A DNA stretch of 64,000 nucleotides from NCBI RefSeq assembly GCF_023534745.1, contig NZ_JAMHJQ010000002.1:133761-197760 (forward strand). Direction: 5' to 3'. This DNA is from Streptomyces sp. 35G-GA-8 (GTDB lineage: Bacteria; Actinomycetota; Actinomycetes; Streptomycetales; Streptomycetaceae). A program made the position numbers and the translations under genes. Positions 45,499 to 53,365 of this stretch are shown in pieces (within the stretch, counting starts at the first letter, position 1; the number at the start of each line of letters is the position of its first letter). The notes beneath the pieces are model-generated. The model did not search any database. It saw only the letters and a list, made by a program, of their open reading frames with translations, and was not told the origin of the DNA.

Positions 45499-46362
45499 TT
45501 AGGTGAGCTTGGTGGCCTGGGCGGTGAGCAGGGCCGGCGGCATCGGCGGTGTCGCGCCGCTCTCGAAGTTCGCCGTGTAGAAGGTGGCCACCGTGCCACC
45601 CACCCGTACGAGATGGAAGACGAGCGGGACCGGATCGCCCTCGAAGTCCCCCGTCAGCTGATAGGCGAGCGCGTCGTCGCCCGCCTTGACCGGGCTCAGC
45701 GGCTTGACGCCCGTGTACTTCGAGGGGCCCTCGCCGCCGGAGGCGGTAAACCCGTCCGCGCACGCCGTGACGGCGGCCCGCAACCGGTTGAGCAGGGTGC
45801 TCGCGTCCCGTACGCCGTGGGTGGTGAGGAACTCGGAGACGGCGGGGCGGTCGTTGTCGGGGCCGACGAGTTGACGGTACGCGACGGCCTTCCCGAGCGG
45901 TTCCGGCTTGCCGTTGAGTACGGCGGTGAGGGGCAGGCACTCGCTCCGGTCGGCGGTCTCGCCCCGTGGCGGCGGAGCGTCCATCGGACCGGACCTGAAG
46001 CCCGGCACATCGCCGTCGACGAGAATCGCGCGGTCCAACTCGCCCTTGGTGAGGACCTTTCCGTCGCTCGCTCCGATGCCGGTGAGCCCGGGGCGGGGGG
46101 TCGCGGCGACGGAAGAAGCTGCGGGCGAGGACCCGGCCGGCGAGGAGGCAGGGGAAGAAGAGGAGGCGGGGGGTGGGGTGGCCAGGGCCTCGCCGCCCGC
46201 TTCCTTGGCGTCACTGTGCTCACCGCCTCCGCAGGCGCCCATGAGCCCCAGCGCGAGCGCGGCGGTCACGGCGGCCAGGACCCCACGCCGTACCGTGCCC
46301 GGCGCGTCCTGCCCCGGGCCGGGGATGTCCCGCTCCCGGCTGTCTTCGGTGCGCGTGCTCAT
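45499..46362 (-). CDS. putative secreted lipoprotein
   Basis: 287 residues from the ATG at 46362 with GAGGAG upstream. The signal sequence ends in a lipobox LMGAC, then a Ser/Pro/Ala linker and a soluble domain of about 190 residues (DGKVLTKGELDRAILVDGDV; DRSECLPLTAVL; ...). It resembles PknH-like or substrate-binding lipoprotein domains only weakly; family not recognised. It follows the 177-aa gene at 46374 with an overlapping arrangement. Confidence 0.75.
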   Translation of the reverse strand: MSTRTEDSRERDIPGPGQDAPGTVRRGVLAAVTAALALGLMGACGGGEHSDAKEAGGEALATPPPASSSSPASSPAGSSPAASSVAATPRPGLTGIGASDGKVLTKGELDRAILVDGDVPGFRSGPMDAPPPRGETADRSECLPLTAVLNGKPEPLGKAVAYRQLVGPDNDRPAVSEFLTTHGVRDASTLLNRLRAAVTACADGFTASGGEGPSKYTGVKPLSPVKAGDDALAYQLTGDFEGDPVPLVFHLVRVGGTVATFYTANFESGATPPMPPALLTAQATKLT

Positions 46363-46373
46363 CCTGTCGCTCC

Positions 46374-46907
46374 TCACTGGGTCGTGTCGCTCGGGGCGTT
46401 CAGGACGGCCGACTCGCCGAGCGGCGTCACCTCGGCGCCGGGGAAGGCGGCGACCGCCGTCTCCACGGCGTTCACGGTGTACACCGGCCGCCCGTCGGCC
46501 GAGGAGGCATCCGAGGCCGCCAGCCGCGCCCGGGTCACCACGGTGTCGGGCGATCCGCCGGCCGGGGCGGCCAGCCAGTACGTCTCGGGGTCGACGCCGG
46601 CGTCCGGATAGAGCACCGCGACCCCCGTACGGGCGGCGAAGGCCACGGCCAGCTCCGCCTCCGTCTCGGGCGCGCCGTACGCGGCGGTCGCGGGCTGCAC
46701 CTGTACGTCCAGGCTCATCACCACATCGCCCCGCACCCGGTGATGGGTACAGAGGACGAACGCCTCCCAGTCACGTGCGTCCTGACTGTCCACCTCGGCG
46801 CACACATCCACCTGGCCGGGCCGCACCCCCGTCGCGTACGCGAGCGCGGCGACGAGCTCGGACGGTTCCAGCCGCTGGCTGATCAAGAAGTTGCAGAGCA
46901 TGTGCAC
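46374..46907 (-). CDS. hypothetical protein (177 aa)
   Basis: Starts MHMLCNFLISQRLEP and reads as a soluble alpha/beta protein, ending SDTTQ. Alternating strands (VAFAARTGVAVLYPDAG, YTVNAVETAVAAFPGAEV) and three cysteines; no transmembrane helix or signal. Family not recognised. It lies 12 bases upstream of the lipoprotein gene and downstream of the toxin/immunity pair, in the same orientation. Confidence 0.65.
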   Translation of the reverse strand: MHMLCNFLISQRLEPSELVAALAYATGVRPGQVDVCAEVDSQDARDWEAFVLCTHHRVRGDVVMSLDVQVQPATAAYGAPETEAELAVAFAARTGVAVLYPDAGVDPETYWLAAPAGGSPDTVVTRARLAASDASSADGRPVYTVNAVETAVAAFPGAEVTPLGESAVLNAPSDTTQ

Positions 46908-47011
46908 GTTCCCCCGTCGACGACTCCGGCGGCTCGCGCGTGGGCGTCCGGCTTCCGTGTCCCGGCCCGGACGTACGCGACTCCAGCGAAGGGGACGCTA
47001 TGCGGTCCGGG

Positions 47012-47042
47012 GCACGGGGTCATGGGCCCTGGGACCCCGTGC
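47012..47042. terminator. hairpin after the candidate immunity gene
   Basis: GCACGGGGTC (47012-47021) pairs with GACCCCGTGC (47033-47042). On the minus strand it lies about 90 bases past the 47134 stop, so it may end the toxin-immunity transcript. Confidence 0.7.
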
Positions 47043-47063
47043 ACGCGTGGGTCCGGGCCCAAT

Positions 47064-47129
47064 CGCGTCCGTGTCCGCGTCCGCGTCCGTGTCCGCGTCC
47101 GTGTCCGCGTCCGTGTTCGTGTCCGTCCA
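47064..47129. repeat. hexamer tandem repeat (GCGTCC/GTGTCC)
   Basis: About ten alternating GCGTCC and GTGTCC hexamers between the candidate immunity gene and its terminator. Not coding on the recognised frames. Confidence 0.85.
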
Positions 47130-47133
47130 TCCG

Positions 47134-47646
47134 CTATCCGCCCCGCACGAGCGTGGTCTCGACTCCGCAGGCACCGTCCCCGTACAACTCCACCCAGCAC
47201 TTCTCCTGCGCCTCGTTGCCGAGCCGGATGCCGAACGTCCAGGTGGGGTCGAGGAAGAGCGTGTGACCGCCCTCGAAGTCCAGCGCGAGACATCTGCACT
47301 CCGCCCCACCGCCCGGATAGACCCGGAACCGCGTACAGCGCCACTCGCTCCTGCCGTCGCCGAAGAGCTGTTCGCCGTACGAGGCGACGATCACCTCGTC
47401 CTCGGCGTCGGCCAGCACCCCGATGTCCGCCCAACCGACCGCCGGCACCAGGGCGGAGGCCAGCCGGTCGTACTGGCCGGCGGACTCGAAGCGCAGCAGT
47501 CCGTCGTCCAGCCGCAGCCATACGACCATCGGCTGCGGCCTGAACTCCGGTACGTCACCGTCCCGGTCGATCCAGCCGGGGACGAGCACATCGCGGACAT
47601 GGTGGGCGCGGAGCGCCTCTTCGACCGCCCGCCACTGGCTGCTCAT
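47134..47646 (-). CDS. candidate immunity protein for the pilin-fused toxin
   Basis: 170 residues, 49 bp downstream of the toxin stop and on the same strand, the usual position of an immunity gene. The protein is clearly acidic (VPGWIDRDGDVPEF, ADAEDEVIVASYGEQLFGDG) and soluble, and ends VETTLVRGG. No family recognised. Position, size and acidity support the immunity idea; nothing in the sequence proves binding to the toxin. Confidence 0.6.
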   Translation of the reverse strand: MSSQWRAVEEALRAHHVRDVLVPGWIDRDGDVPEFRPQPMVVWLRLDDGLLRFESAGQYDRLASALVPAVGWADIGVLADAEDEVIVASYGEQLFGDGRSEWRCTRFRVYPGGGAECRCLALDFEGGHTLFLDPTWTFGIRLGNEAQEKCWVELYGDGACGVETTLVRGG

Positions 47647-47695
47647 TCCGGCCCGTCCCCTTCGTAGCCTGCTGCTTCGATCACTTCTTCTTCGA

Positions 47696-49372
47696 TCAAT
47701 TCTTCTTCGGCACCTTCTGGGTGATCTCGATCGAGGTGTCGAGTCCTTCGCCGCTCTTGAGCGCCGTCCAGAAGTCGCCGTTCTCCCGCAGGACGACCGT
47801 CACGCCCTTGCCACGATAGATCAGCCCCTCCGGCTCGCCCTTCTTCAACGTACCCTTCCCGACCAGCTCGAATGTGCCGTCCTCAATGGCTTTTCCGACG
47901 TCCTCACGGAACCGGGGGCCGTCCTCCTTCAGCTTCTTGTACTTCGTCCCGAGGGCGTCCTCGATGAGCTTCTTGTGGCGCAGGAAGTGATCCTTGAACT
48001 TCTTGGCGTCGCCCTCGCCGACGTTCGGCTTCCTGGCCGCCTCGACGTCCTCCGGGGACATGTCGCAGTCGTTGTTGTGGACGAGCGCGGCGGCGGAGCC
48101 GATGCCTACGTAGTAGGTGTGGATGCCCGCGACGGTCAGGTCGTAGGTGGTCTGCCGCTGGGTGTAGCGCGATACGGCGGTGACCGTACGCGTCGAGCCC
48201 GTCGGCGTCCGCAGTTCGTCGCCCGGGGAGAGCGTGCCTGCCTCCGCCCAACGGCGCTCGTCGCTCAGCCAGAACGGGTGCGTGTCCGTGGCCGTGAGGC
48301 GGGCCGGTACGCCGCCGTCCAGGACCGTGAGCCGGGTGAAGTGCTTGTCGTCGTACGTGATGATGGTCCGCTCGACCGCGCGGGGCTCCGTCACGCCCGT
48401 CACCGGGTCGGTGGCGAGGACGCGTGTGCCCACGGGGATACGGTCGATGGCCCTTCGTGTGCCGTCGGCGAGCAGCACGGGCGTACCGGGCAGGAAGCTG
48501 TGCCGGACGGGGCACGTGGTGGGCTTCTTCTCCGGTGGGTCCTTGTCGCCGTCCCCGTTCTTGTCGCCTTCTTTGGGTTTGCCCTTGTTCTCGGCGTCGA
48601 GTTTCCGCTTCGCGTCCGCGAGTCTGTCCTCGGCCTCACTGACGCGTTTGCGGTTCTTGATCAGGCCCTTGATGCCGTCGTACAGATCACCGCCGTGCTT
48701 CTTCAGCTTTCTGATCAGCTCGACGGCCTTCTTCCACTTCCAGGGCGCCCCGTACTTCGCGGCGAGCTTGCCCACGGCCCCGCCGACGAGGCTGAGCAGC
48801 ACGTTGACCAGCGTCTCCGTACAGGCGCCCATGTCGCCCTTGGTGACACAGTCCAGGGCGTCGGTGATCCCCAGCTCGTCGGCCAGGATCTTCGCCAGCT
48901 CCTTCGCGGCCTCCTTGGCCTTGTCGGAGTCGGCACGCTCGGCGGCCTGGGCGTCCTGGAGTTCCTTGAGGGCGGCCTCGTAGTCGATCTGGGTCCCTGG
49001 CTTCTCGCCGCCATCGGTGCCGCCGGTGCCGCCGGTGTCATCGGTGTCATCGGTGTCGGAGGCGGGATCGTCCTGGCCGTCCGGGGTCGCGGTGGTATCT
49101 CCCCCTCCCCCGCCACCGCAGTTGTCGCCGCCGGTGATCCGGCACACCTGCGTGCTCAGCCCCTCGGCGATCGTCGGCCCCACACCGGTCATCACCAGCG
49201 TGGCGACGATGGCGGCGACGACCGCCACGAGACCGACGTACTCGACGGCCCCCTGCCCCCGCTGCGCCCGGCGCAGCCCGAGCAACCTGGCTTCGGTACG
49301 CGGCACGGACATCCGCGCGCGACGGCGCACACGACGAAACTGACGCACTACCCCCGATGGCGACATAGGCAC
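47696..49372 (-). CDS. Flp-pilin-fused Hint-domain polymorphic toxin
   Basis: 558 residues (GTG start; an ATG two codons later is equally good, with TAAGCT at -10 spacing). Residues 34-63: class III (Flp) prepilin signal RRAQRG/QGAVEYVG with the E/Y at +5/+6, then a hydrophobic pilin helix. 64-85: TIAEGL...V..ITGG as in the Flp pilin at 57768, with Cys77 and Cys85. 86-128: Gly then Asp/Gly/Thr linker. 129-280: helical, Lys-rich. 287-434: Hint domain with CPVRHSFLPGTPVLLADGT, TDTHPFW, YDLTVAGIHTYYVG and the splice-like VHNN end. 435-558: separate C-terminal domain. Known Hint polymorphic toxins self-cleave after this Asn. The pilin module as export signal is inferred. Confidence 0.85.
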   Translation of the reverse strand: MPMSPSGVVRQFRRVRRRARMSVPRTEARLLGLRRAQRGQGAVEYVGLVAVVAAIVATLVMTGVGPTIAEGLSTQVCRITGGDNCGGGGGGDTTATPDGQDDPASDTDDTDDTGGTGGTDGGEKPGTQIDYEAALKELQDAQAAERADSDKAKEAAKELAKILADELGITDALDCVTKGDMGACTETLVNVLLSLVGGAVGKLAAKYGAPWKWKKAVELIRKLKKHGGDLYDGIKGLIKNRKRVSEAEDRLADAKRKLDAENKGKPKEGDKNGDGDKDPPEKKPTTCPVRHSFLPGTPVLLADGTRRAIDRIPVGTRVLATDPVTGVTEPRAVERTIITYDDKHFTRLTVLDGGVPARLTATDTHPFWLSDERRWAEAGTLSPGDELRTPTGSTRTVTAVSRYTQRQTTYDLTVAGIHTYYVGIGSAAALVHNNDCDMSPEDVEAARKPNVGEGDAKKFKDHFLRHKKLIEDALGTKYKKLKEDGPRFREDVGKAIEDGTFELVGKGTLKKGEPEGLIYRGKGVTVVLRENGDFWTALKSGEGLDTSIEITQKVPKKN

Positions 49373-49552
49373 GAGCTTATCGGCGCAAACCTCCCCGGTC
49401 TTGGGCCCCTGGACCTATACAGGATTCATTCCCGGCAGACAAGTCAAGTACGTGAGTTCTGAAGGGACTTGGCAGGTCCCATTCGATAACTTGATCCGGC
49501 ACGGAGCGCAGCACGAAGACACCGGAAAACGGCGACACGGGGAGGGGCGGGC
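49373..49552. promoter_or_regulatory. divergent promoter region between toxin and ESX-like operon
   Basis: 180 bp with promoters for both directions. Contains GGGACTTGGCAGGTCCC-type inverted-repeat sequence near 49464-49480 (GGGACTT/AGGTCCC). No -10/-35 fixed with confidence, except TAAGCT near the toxin start. Confidence 0.4.
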
Positions 49553-50002
49553 ATGGCGACCGAGGCGTACTCGGAATCCTGGCAACAGCTGATCGACCTG
49601 ACTGGTCAAGAAGGAGAGAGCGCCGCGAACGCGCGGATGTCGTTGGCATCGGCGGGCGGATCGAGCAACACCGCCTCCGAAGGCGACCTGAAGCACACCG
49701 AGCGGCCGTGGACGACCGCCGCCGGCGTCGCCGAAGACTTACGGACGAGCACCGCGACGGCCAAGAGCAAGCTGTCATCGGCACATACGGGGGTCGCGGC
49801 GGGTATCGAGGGCCTGGCGAGCGCAGGCGTGCTGACGTCGGTGCTCACCTCCTGGGAGGACCGTCTGGGGACCGTGCGGGACGAATGCGGCTCTCTCGCC
49901 CCGAAGTTGCGGCAGGTCGGCAAGGACCTGGGGGAACGGGACGTGAAGGTGGAGTCCTCGCTTCAGGGAATCGACACGCCGAGTGACCCGGGGGAGAAAT
50001 GA
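49553..50002 (+). CDS. WXG100-like helical protein with a TTA codon
   Basis: 149 residues, nearly all helical (SWQQLIDLTGQEGESAANAR, TATAKSKLSSAHTGVAAGIE, VLTSWEDRLGTVRDECG), without signal or membrane segment. The pattern resembles ESX/WXG100-type partners of DUF1023 hydrolases, although the WxG itself is not clear. Leu63 is a TTA codon (49739-49741), so bldA-dependent. GAGGGGCG RBS. Stop overlaps the next start (ATGA). Confidence 0.75.
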   Translation: MATEAYSESWQQLIDLTGQEGESAANARMSLASAGGSSNTASEGDLKHTERPWTTAAGVAEDLRTSTATAKSKLSSAHTGVAAGIEGLASAGVLTSVLTSWEDRLGTVRDECGSLAPKLRQVGKDLGERDVKVESSLQGIDTPSDPGEK

Positions 50003-51894
50003 CCGCTGTGCTGACGTGGCAGCGATTACGCGATCTGAAGTGGTCGGAGCTCCAGGACGCGGCGGACGGCTGGGGCGAGGCCAGTAACCGGGCCGACGCG
50101 GCTCGCGACCGTGTGAGCAACGAGATGACGAACCAGCTCGCGAAGTCGCAGAAGGGAGAGGCGGCGACGGCCGCACTCGGACGGCTGAAGCGGCTGGACC
50201 GGAACTTCGAGTACATCTACACGGAGTGCGGACTGGTCCGTACGACCCTGAACAGCCTCGCGTTCGAACTGAGCGGCGCGCAAAGGCGGTTGAAGGACGC
50301 GCTGGAGGACGCCGCGAACCTGAGGTTCACGGTGGGCGCCGACGGATCGGTCAGTTACCCGGCCGGTGGCGAGAACGTCATCGACGGCAAGGAACTCCCG
50401 GGCGGCAGCACGAGCGGGTCTTCCCTGGGCACACCGTACGGCCCCTCGCTGGGCGCTTCCTCGGGGACACCACCGCTGACCCATCCCAACCCGAACCACG
50501 CCAAGGCCCAGGGCATCGCCGATCGCATCCTGCGTGCGGTCAACGAGGCCCAGGACATCGACAGCCGCTTCAGCGAAACGCTGGGCAAGCTCAAGGCCGC
50601 CCCGGGCCTCACCGTCGATACGAAGACCTGGACGGACGCGGCGGCGGACGCCGCGGCCGTACGGGGCGCGGCGGACGACTACCTGAAGAAGGACATCCCC
50701 CACGACAAGTCCCCGGCGGAGCGCAAGGCATGGTGGGGGTCCCTCACGCAGGAACAGCGTGAGGAGTATCTGGCGGTCTACCCGAATGAGATCGGCAACT
50801 TGGACGGCATTCCCTCCGACGTGCGCGACACGGCCAACAGAGACAATCTGCAATTGCTGATCGGCAAGTTGGAGGGGCAGGAGAGCGAGAAGGCGCGGGC
50901 CCAACTGGCGGGCCTGAAGTCGATCGACGAGCAGTTACGGGCGGACCCGGAGCGGGGCGTGCCCCGGATGTATCTGCTGGGCATCGGCGACGAGGGCAAC
51001 GGCCGCGCGATCGTGTCGTTCGGCAACCCGGATGCGTCGAGGAACGTGTCCGCTTACGTTCCGGGTCTCGGGACGTCCTTGGACACGGACTTCGCCCGTA
51101 ACGATGTGCAGCGCGCTCGCGACACCGCCAAGGGTGCGATGCGGTACGACAAGTCCAGCGCGGCGATCGTATGGCTCGGATACGACGCACCGCAGATGCC
51201 GGCCGAGAAGCTGCTCGACAACGCGGGCGTGATGTTCGAACGTGACGGCAAGGTCGGGGCGGTCGCCTACAACGACTTCATGGCGGGAATCTCGGCCACA
51301 AACCAGAACCCCGATCCGCATGTCACCGCCATCGGCCACTCGTACGGCTCATTCACCGTGGGACAGGCGGCGCAGCGGGACGGCGGCATCCCGGGAGCCG
51401 ACGACATCATCCTTCTCGGCAGCCCCGGCACCGGCGCGGATTCCGCCGAGGACCTCGGGGTTGGCAAGGGCCATGTGTACGTCGGCGCCGCCGACAACGA
51501 CCCCGTGACCATGCTGCCGAGCGAGGACGAGGCGAGTGCGATCGGCGCCGGGGCGGTGGGCGGCGCCTCCGTCGGAGCCTCGCTGGGGCTCGTAGGAGGC
51601 CCGTTCAGCGGCGCGGTCGGCGGCGCGCTGGGCGGAGTTGTCGGCGGCATAGCCGGATACATGTCGTCGAAGGACGAGAGTCAGCTCTGGTTCGGTACGG
51701 ATCCGGCCCACGAGGACTTCGGGGCGCAGCGCTTCAAGGTGGACGACGGGCCACGTCCGTTCATCGATGGGGAGGGTGCCACACCGGCCCACTCGAACTA
51801 CTTCAACCCCGAGAAGGACTCGGAATCCGCCCGTAACATCGCCAAGATCGTCACCGGTCGTGGCGACAAGATCACGGCCGAGGAGCCCCGATGA
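49999..51894 (+). CDS. DUF1023 alpha/beta hydrolase with N-terminal helical domain, two TTA codons
   Basis: 631 residues. Residues about 1-190 are helical (WXG-like/coiled coil). The C-terminal DUF1023 alpha/beta hydrolase domain (about 290-560) has the nucleophile elbow in VTAIGHSYGSFTVG, followed by LLGSPGTGADSAEDLG and a glycine-rich helix hairpin at about 515-555. TTA codons at codon 10 (50026) and codon 313 (50935). Such proteins are exported or act with type VII secretion in actinobacteria; whether this one is a toxin or a maturation hydrolase is unknown. ATGA overlap with the lipoprotein gene. Confidence 0.88.
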   Translation: MTAVLTWQRLRDLKWSELQDAADGWGEASNRADAARDRVSNEMTNQLAKSQKGEAATAALGRLKRLDRNFEYIYTECGLVRTTLNSLAFELSGAQRRLKDALEDAANLRFTVGADGSVSYPAGGENVIDGKELPGGSTSGSSLGTPYGPSLGASSGTPPLTHPNPNHAKAQGIADRILRAVNEAQDIDSRFSETLGKLKAAPGLTVDTKTWTDAAADAAAVRGAADDYLKKDIPHDKSPAERKAWWGSLTQEQREEYLAVYPNEIGNLDGIPSDVRDTANRDNLQLLIGKLEGQESEKARAQLAGLKSIDEQLRADPERGVPRMYLLGIGDEGNGRAIVSFGNPDASRNVSAYVPGLGTSLDTDFARNDVQRARDTAKGAMRYDKSSAAIVWLGYDAPQMPAEKLLDNAGVMFERDGKVGAVAYNDFMAGISATNQNPDPHVTAIGHSYGSFTVGQAAQRDGGIPGADDIILLGSPGTGADSAEDLGVGKGHVYVGAADNDPVTMLPSEDEASAIGAGAVGGASVGASLGLVGGPFSGAVGGALGGVVGGIAGYMSSKDESQLWFGTDPAHEDFGAQRFKVDDGPRPFIDGEGATPAHSNYFNPEKDSESARNIAKIVTGRGDKITAEEPR

Positions 51895-52505
51895 GGATGC
51901 TGCCTGTTGTTCTGCTAGCAGCGCTCGCAGTAGTCACCACCGGATGTTCGAGTCCGGGAACATCCGGAGAGCGGGGAGAGGAAAAGCACGTGGTCAGCAA
52001 GATCAGTCTGCAGGAGGCGGCCGAGAAGGCCGACACGATCATGCTGGAGACCATGTCTTCGGTACAGCCGGCGTTGAACTGGGTGCATGACGGGTCTACG
52101 GCGAGTGGATGTGGCGACTACACCATCGATGGCAAGCAGACGGGGGCTGTAACACGGCGCGTCGCAGTGATGACCATCGTCTCGGAGGCCAGACGCGGGA
52201 GCCTGCTCGGTGTGGTGGAACGGCAGTGGAAGAAGCAGGGCTACGAGATCACCAGCGTGGACAGCGACAAGGAGTTCCCAGCCGTCGACGCCCGAACCTC
52301 GGAGGATTTCCGGATGAGCGTCGCGGTCGGCGACAAGGGCCAGTTCTTCTTCGATGTCGTCACTCCGTGCTTCATCGATTCGGAGGTCGCCCCGCCCAAG
52401 ACGACGGACAACGGGACCCCCTTCGAGGGGGTGGAGGTCCCGTATCCCTCCGTCCACTCCGACTTCTGGTCCGCGAACACCCCGATCCCATCCCCTTCCT
52501 CCTGA
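51891..52505 (+). CDS. putative lipoprotein, last gene of the DUF1023 operon
   Basis: 204 residues. Signal peptide ends in lipobox VVTTGCSS (Cys19). Soluble part of about 180 residues with two further cysteines (SGCGDYTID, VVTPCFIDSE), probably a disulfide. No recognised family. ATGA overlap with the hydrolase gene: a possible immunity or partner lipoprotein for that enzyme. Confidence 0.8.
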   Translation: MRMLPVVLLAALAVVTTGCSSPGTSGERGEEKHVVSKISLQEAAEKADTIMLETMSSVQPALNWVHDGSTASGCGDYTIDGKQTGAVTRRVAVMTIVSEARRGSLLGVVERQWKKQGYEITSVDSDKEFPAVDARTSEDFRMSVAVGDKGQFFFDVVTPCFIDSEVAPPKTTDNGTPFEGVEVPYPSVHSDFWSANTPIPSPSS

Positions 52506-52565
52506 CAGCAACACCACACGGACGGTGATCCTTCGGGCCCCGGGACCCACCCGACGAAGGCCGGT

Positions 52566-53090
52566 TCAGAGGCGCCTCTCGCCCCCATGGGGGCGCCGAC
52601 ACGGCAGTACCGCCCATGACTTGACTCCCCGCTGCGGCGGCTCCGCCTCCGCCGTGCCCCACTCGCCCCCGCAGTCGCTGACACATGCGGCGAGCAGCCA
52701 GAGCGCGCCCCGACGGCGTTCCGCGCAGACGCTCACGTCGTCGGGGTCGGTGTGGCGCGGGTGCTGGTCCCAGAGGACGAGGCGGAGGGCGCCCGCGCGG
52801 TGGCGAAGGGAGAGGTAGACCTCCCGGCCCGGCGTCAGTCCGACCGCTGTGCCGATCAGTTCCGTGGCAGCGAGTACGGCCAGGTCCGCGTACGGGGCGA
52901 GCCCGTGCACGTCCAGCGCGGACCGGATCGCGGTACGCGCGGTGGCCGCGCAATGCGGTTCACCGGGAAGAGTGAAGCTGTAGGCCAGGCCCTCAAGACG
53001 GGGCGGCCGGTTGCGGCGTCGGCCGGCGAGGCCCGCGTTAGCGAGGACGGGCTGGGCCACCGGGCAGTGCGTGGCGCGCGTGAGCGGCAT
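52566..53090 (-). CDS. HATPase anti-sigma-like ATP-binding protein
   Basis: 174 residues. GHKL ATPase fold, degenerate: FTLPGEPHCAATARTAIRSALD, LAVLAATELIGTAVGLTPG in the N-box position, then LVLWDQHP as the G1-like segment. It differs from the usual family in lacking a clear GxGLxxV loop, so it may not bind ATP. Diverges from the XRE/DUF397 pair. Confidence 0.75.
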   Translation of the reverse strand: MPLTRATHCPVAQPVLANAGLAGRRRNRPPRLEGLAYSFTLPGEPHCAATARTAIRSALDVHGLAPYADLAVLAATELIGTAVGLTPGREVYLSLRHRAGALRLVLWDQHPRHTDPDDVSVCAERRRGALWLLAACVSDCGGEWGTAEAEPPQRGVKSWAVLPCRRPHGGERRL

Positions 53091-53243
53091 GGGTGTCTCC
53101 CTTGGACGGGGCGGGTCGGGTCGTCTTCCGCGACGCGGCTGAGCGGTGGCTTGTCTCCCTGACGCGGGACTGCCCCTCCCAGGGAAGGAGTTGTGGGCAG
53201 GACCGCGTGATGCACTTCCAACTCATCTGCGTGAGCGATGCGT

Positions 53244-53259
53244 TACTCAACGTAGAGTA
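53244..53259. promoter_or_regulatory. palindrome upstream of the XRE/DUF397 pair
   Basis: TACTCAACGTAGAGTA: arms TACTC/GAGTA around ACGT, two mismatched central pairs. It lies in the region between the ATP-binding gene and the XRE gene (start 53366); a likely operator. Confidence 0.5.
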
Positions 53260-53365
53260 GAGAGTGGAACATGTGCCACTCGGATCCACACATTGCCTCC
53301 CATTGGGTGGACCCTGCGGGTCGTGCCGGGGCAGACTGGCCGCACCAGGCAGAAGGAAGAGACGT

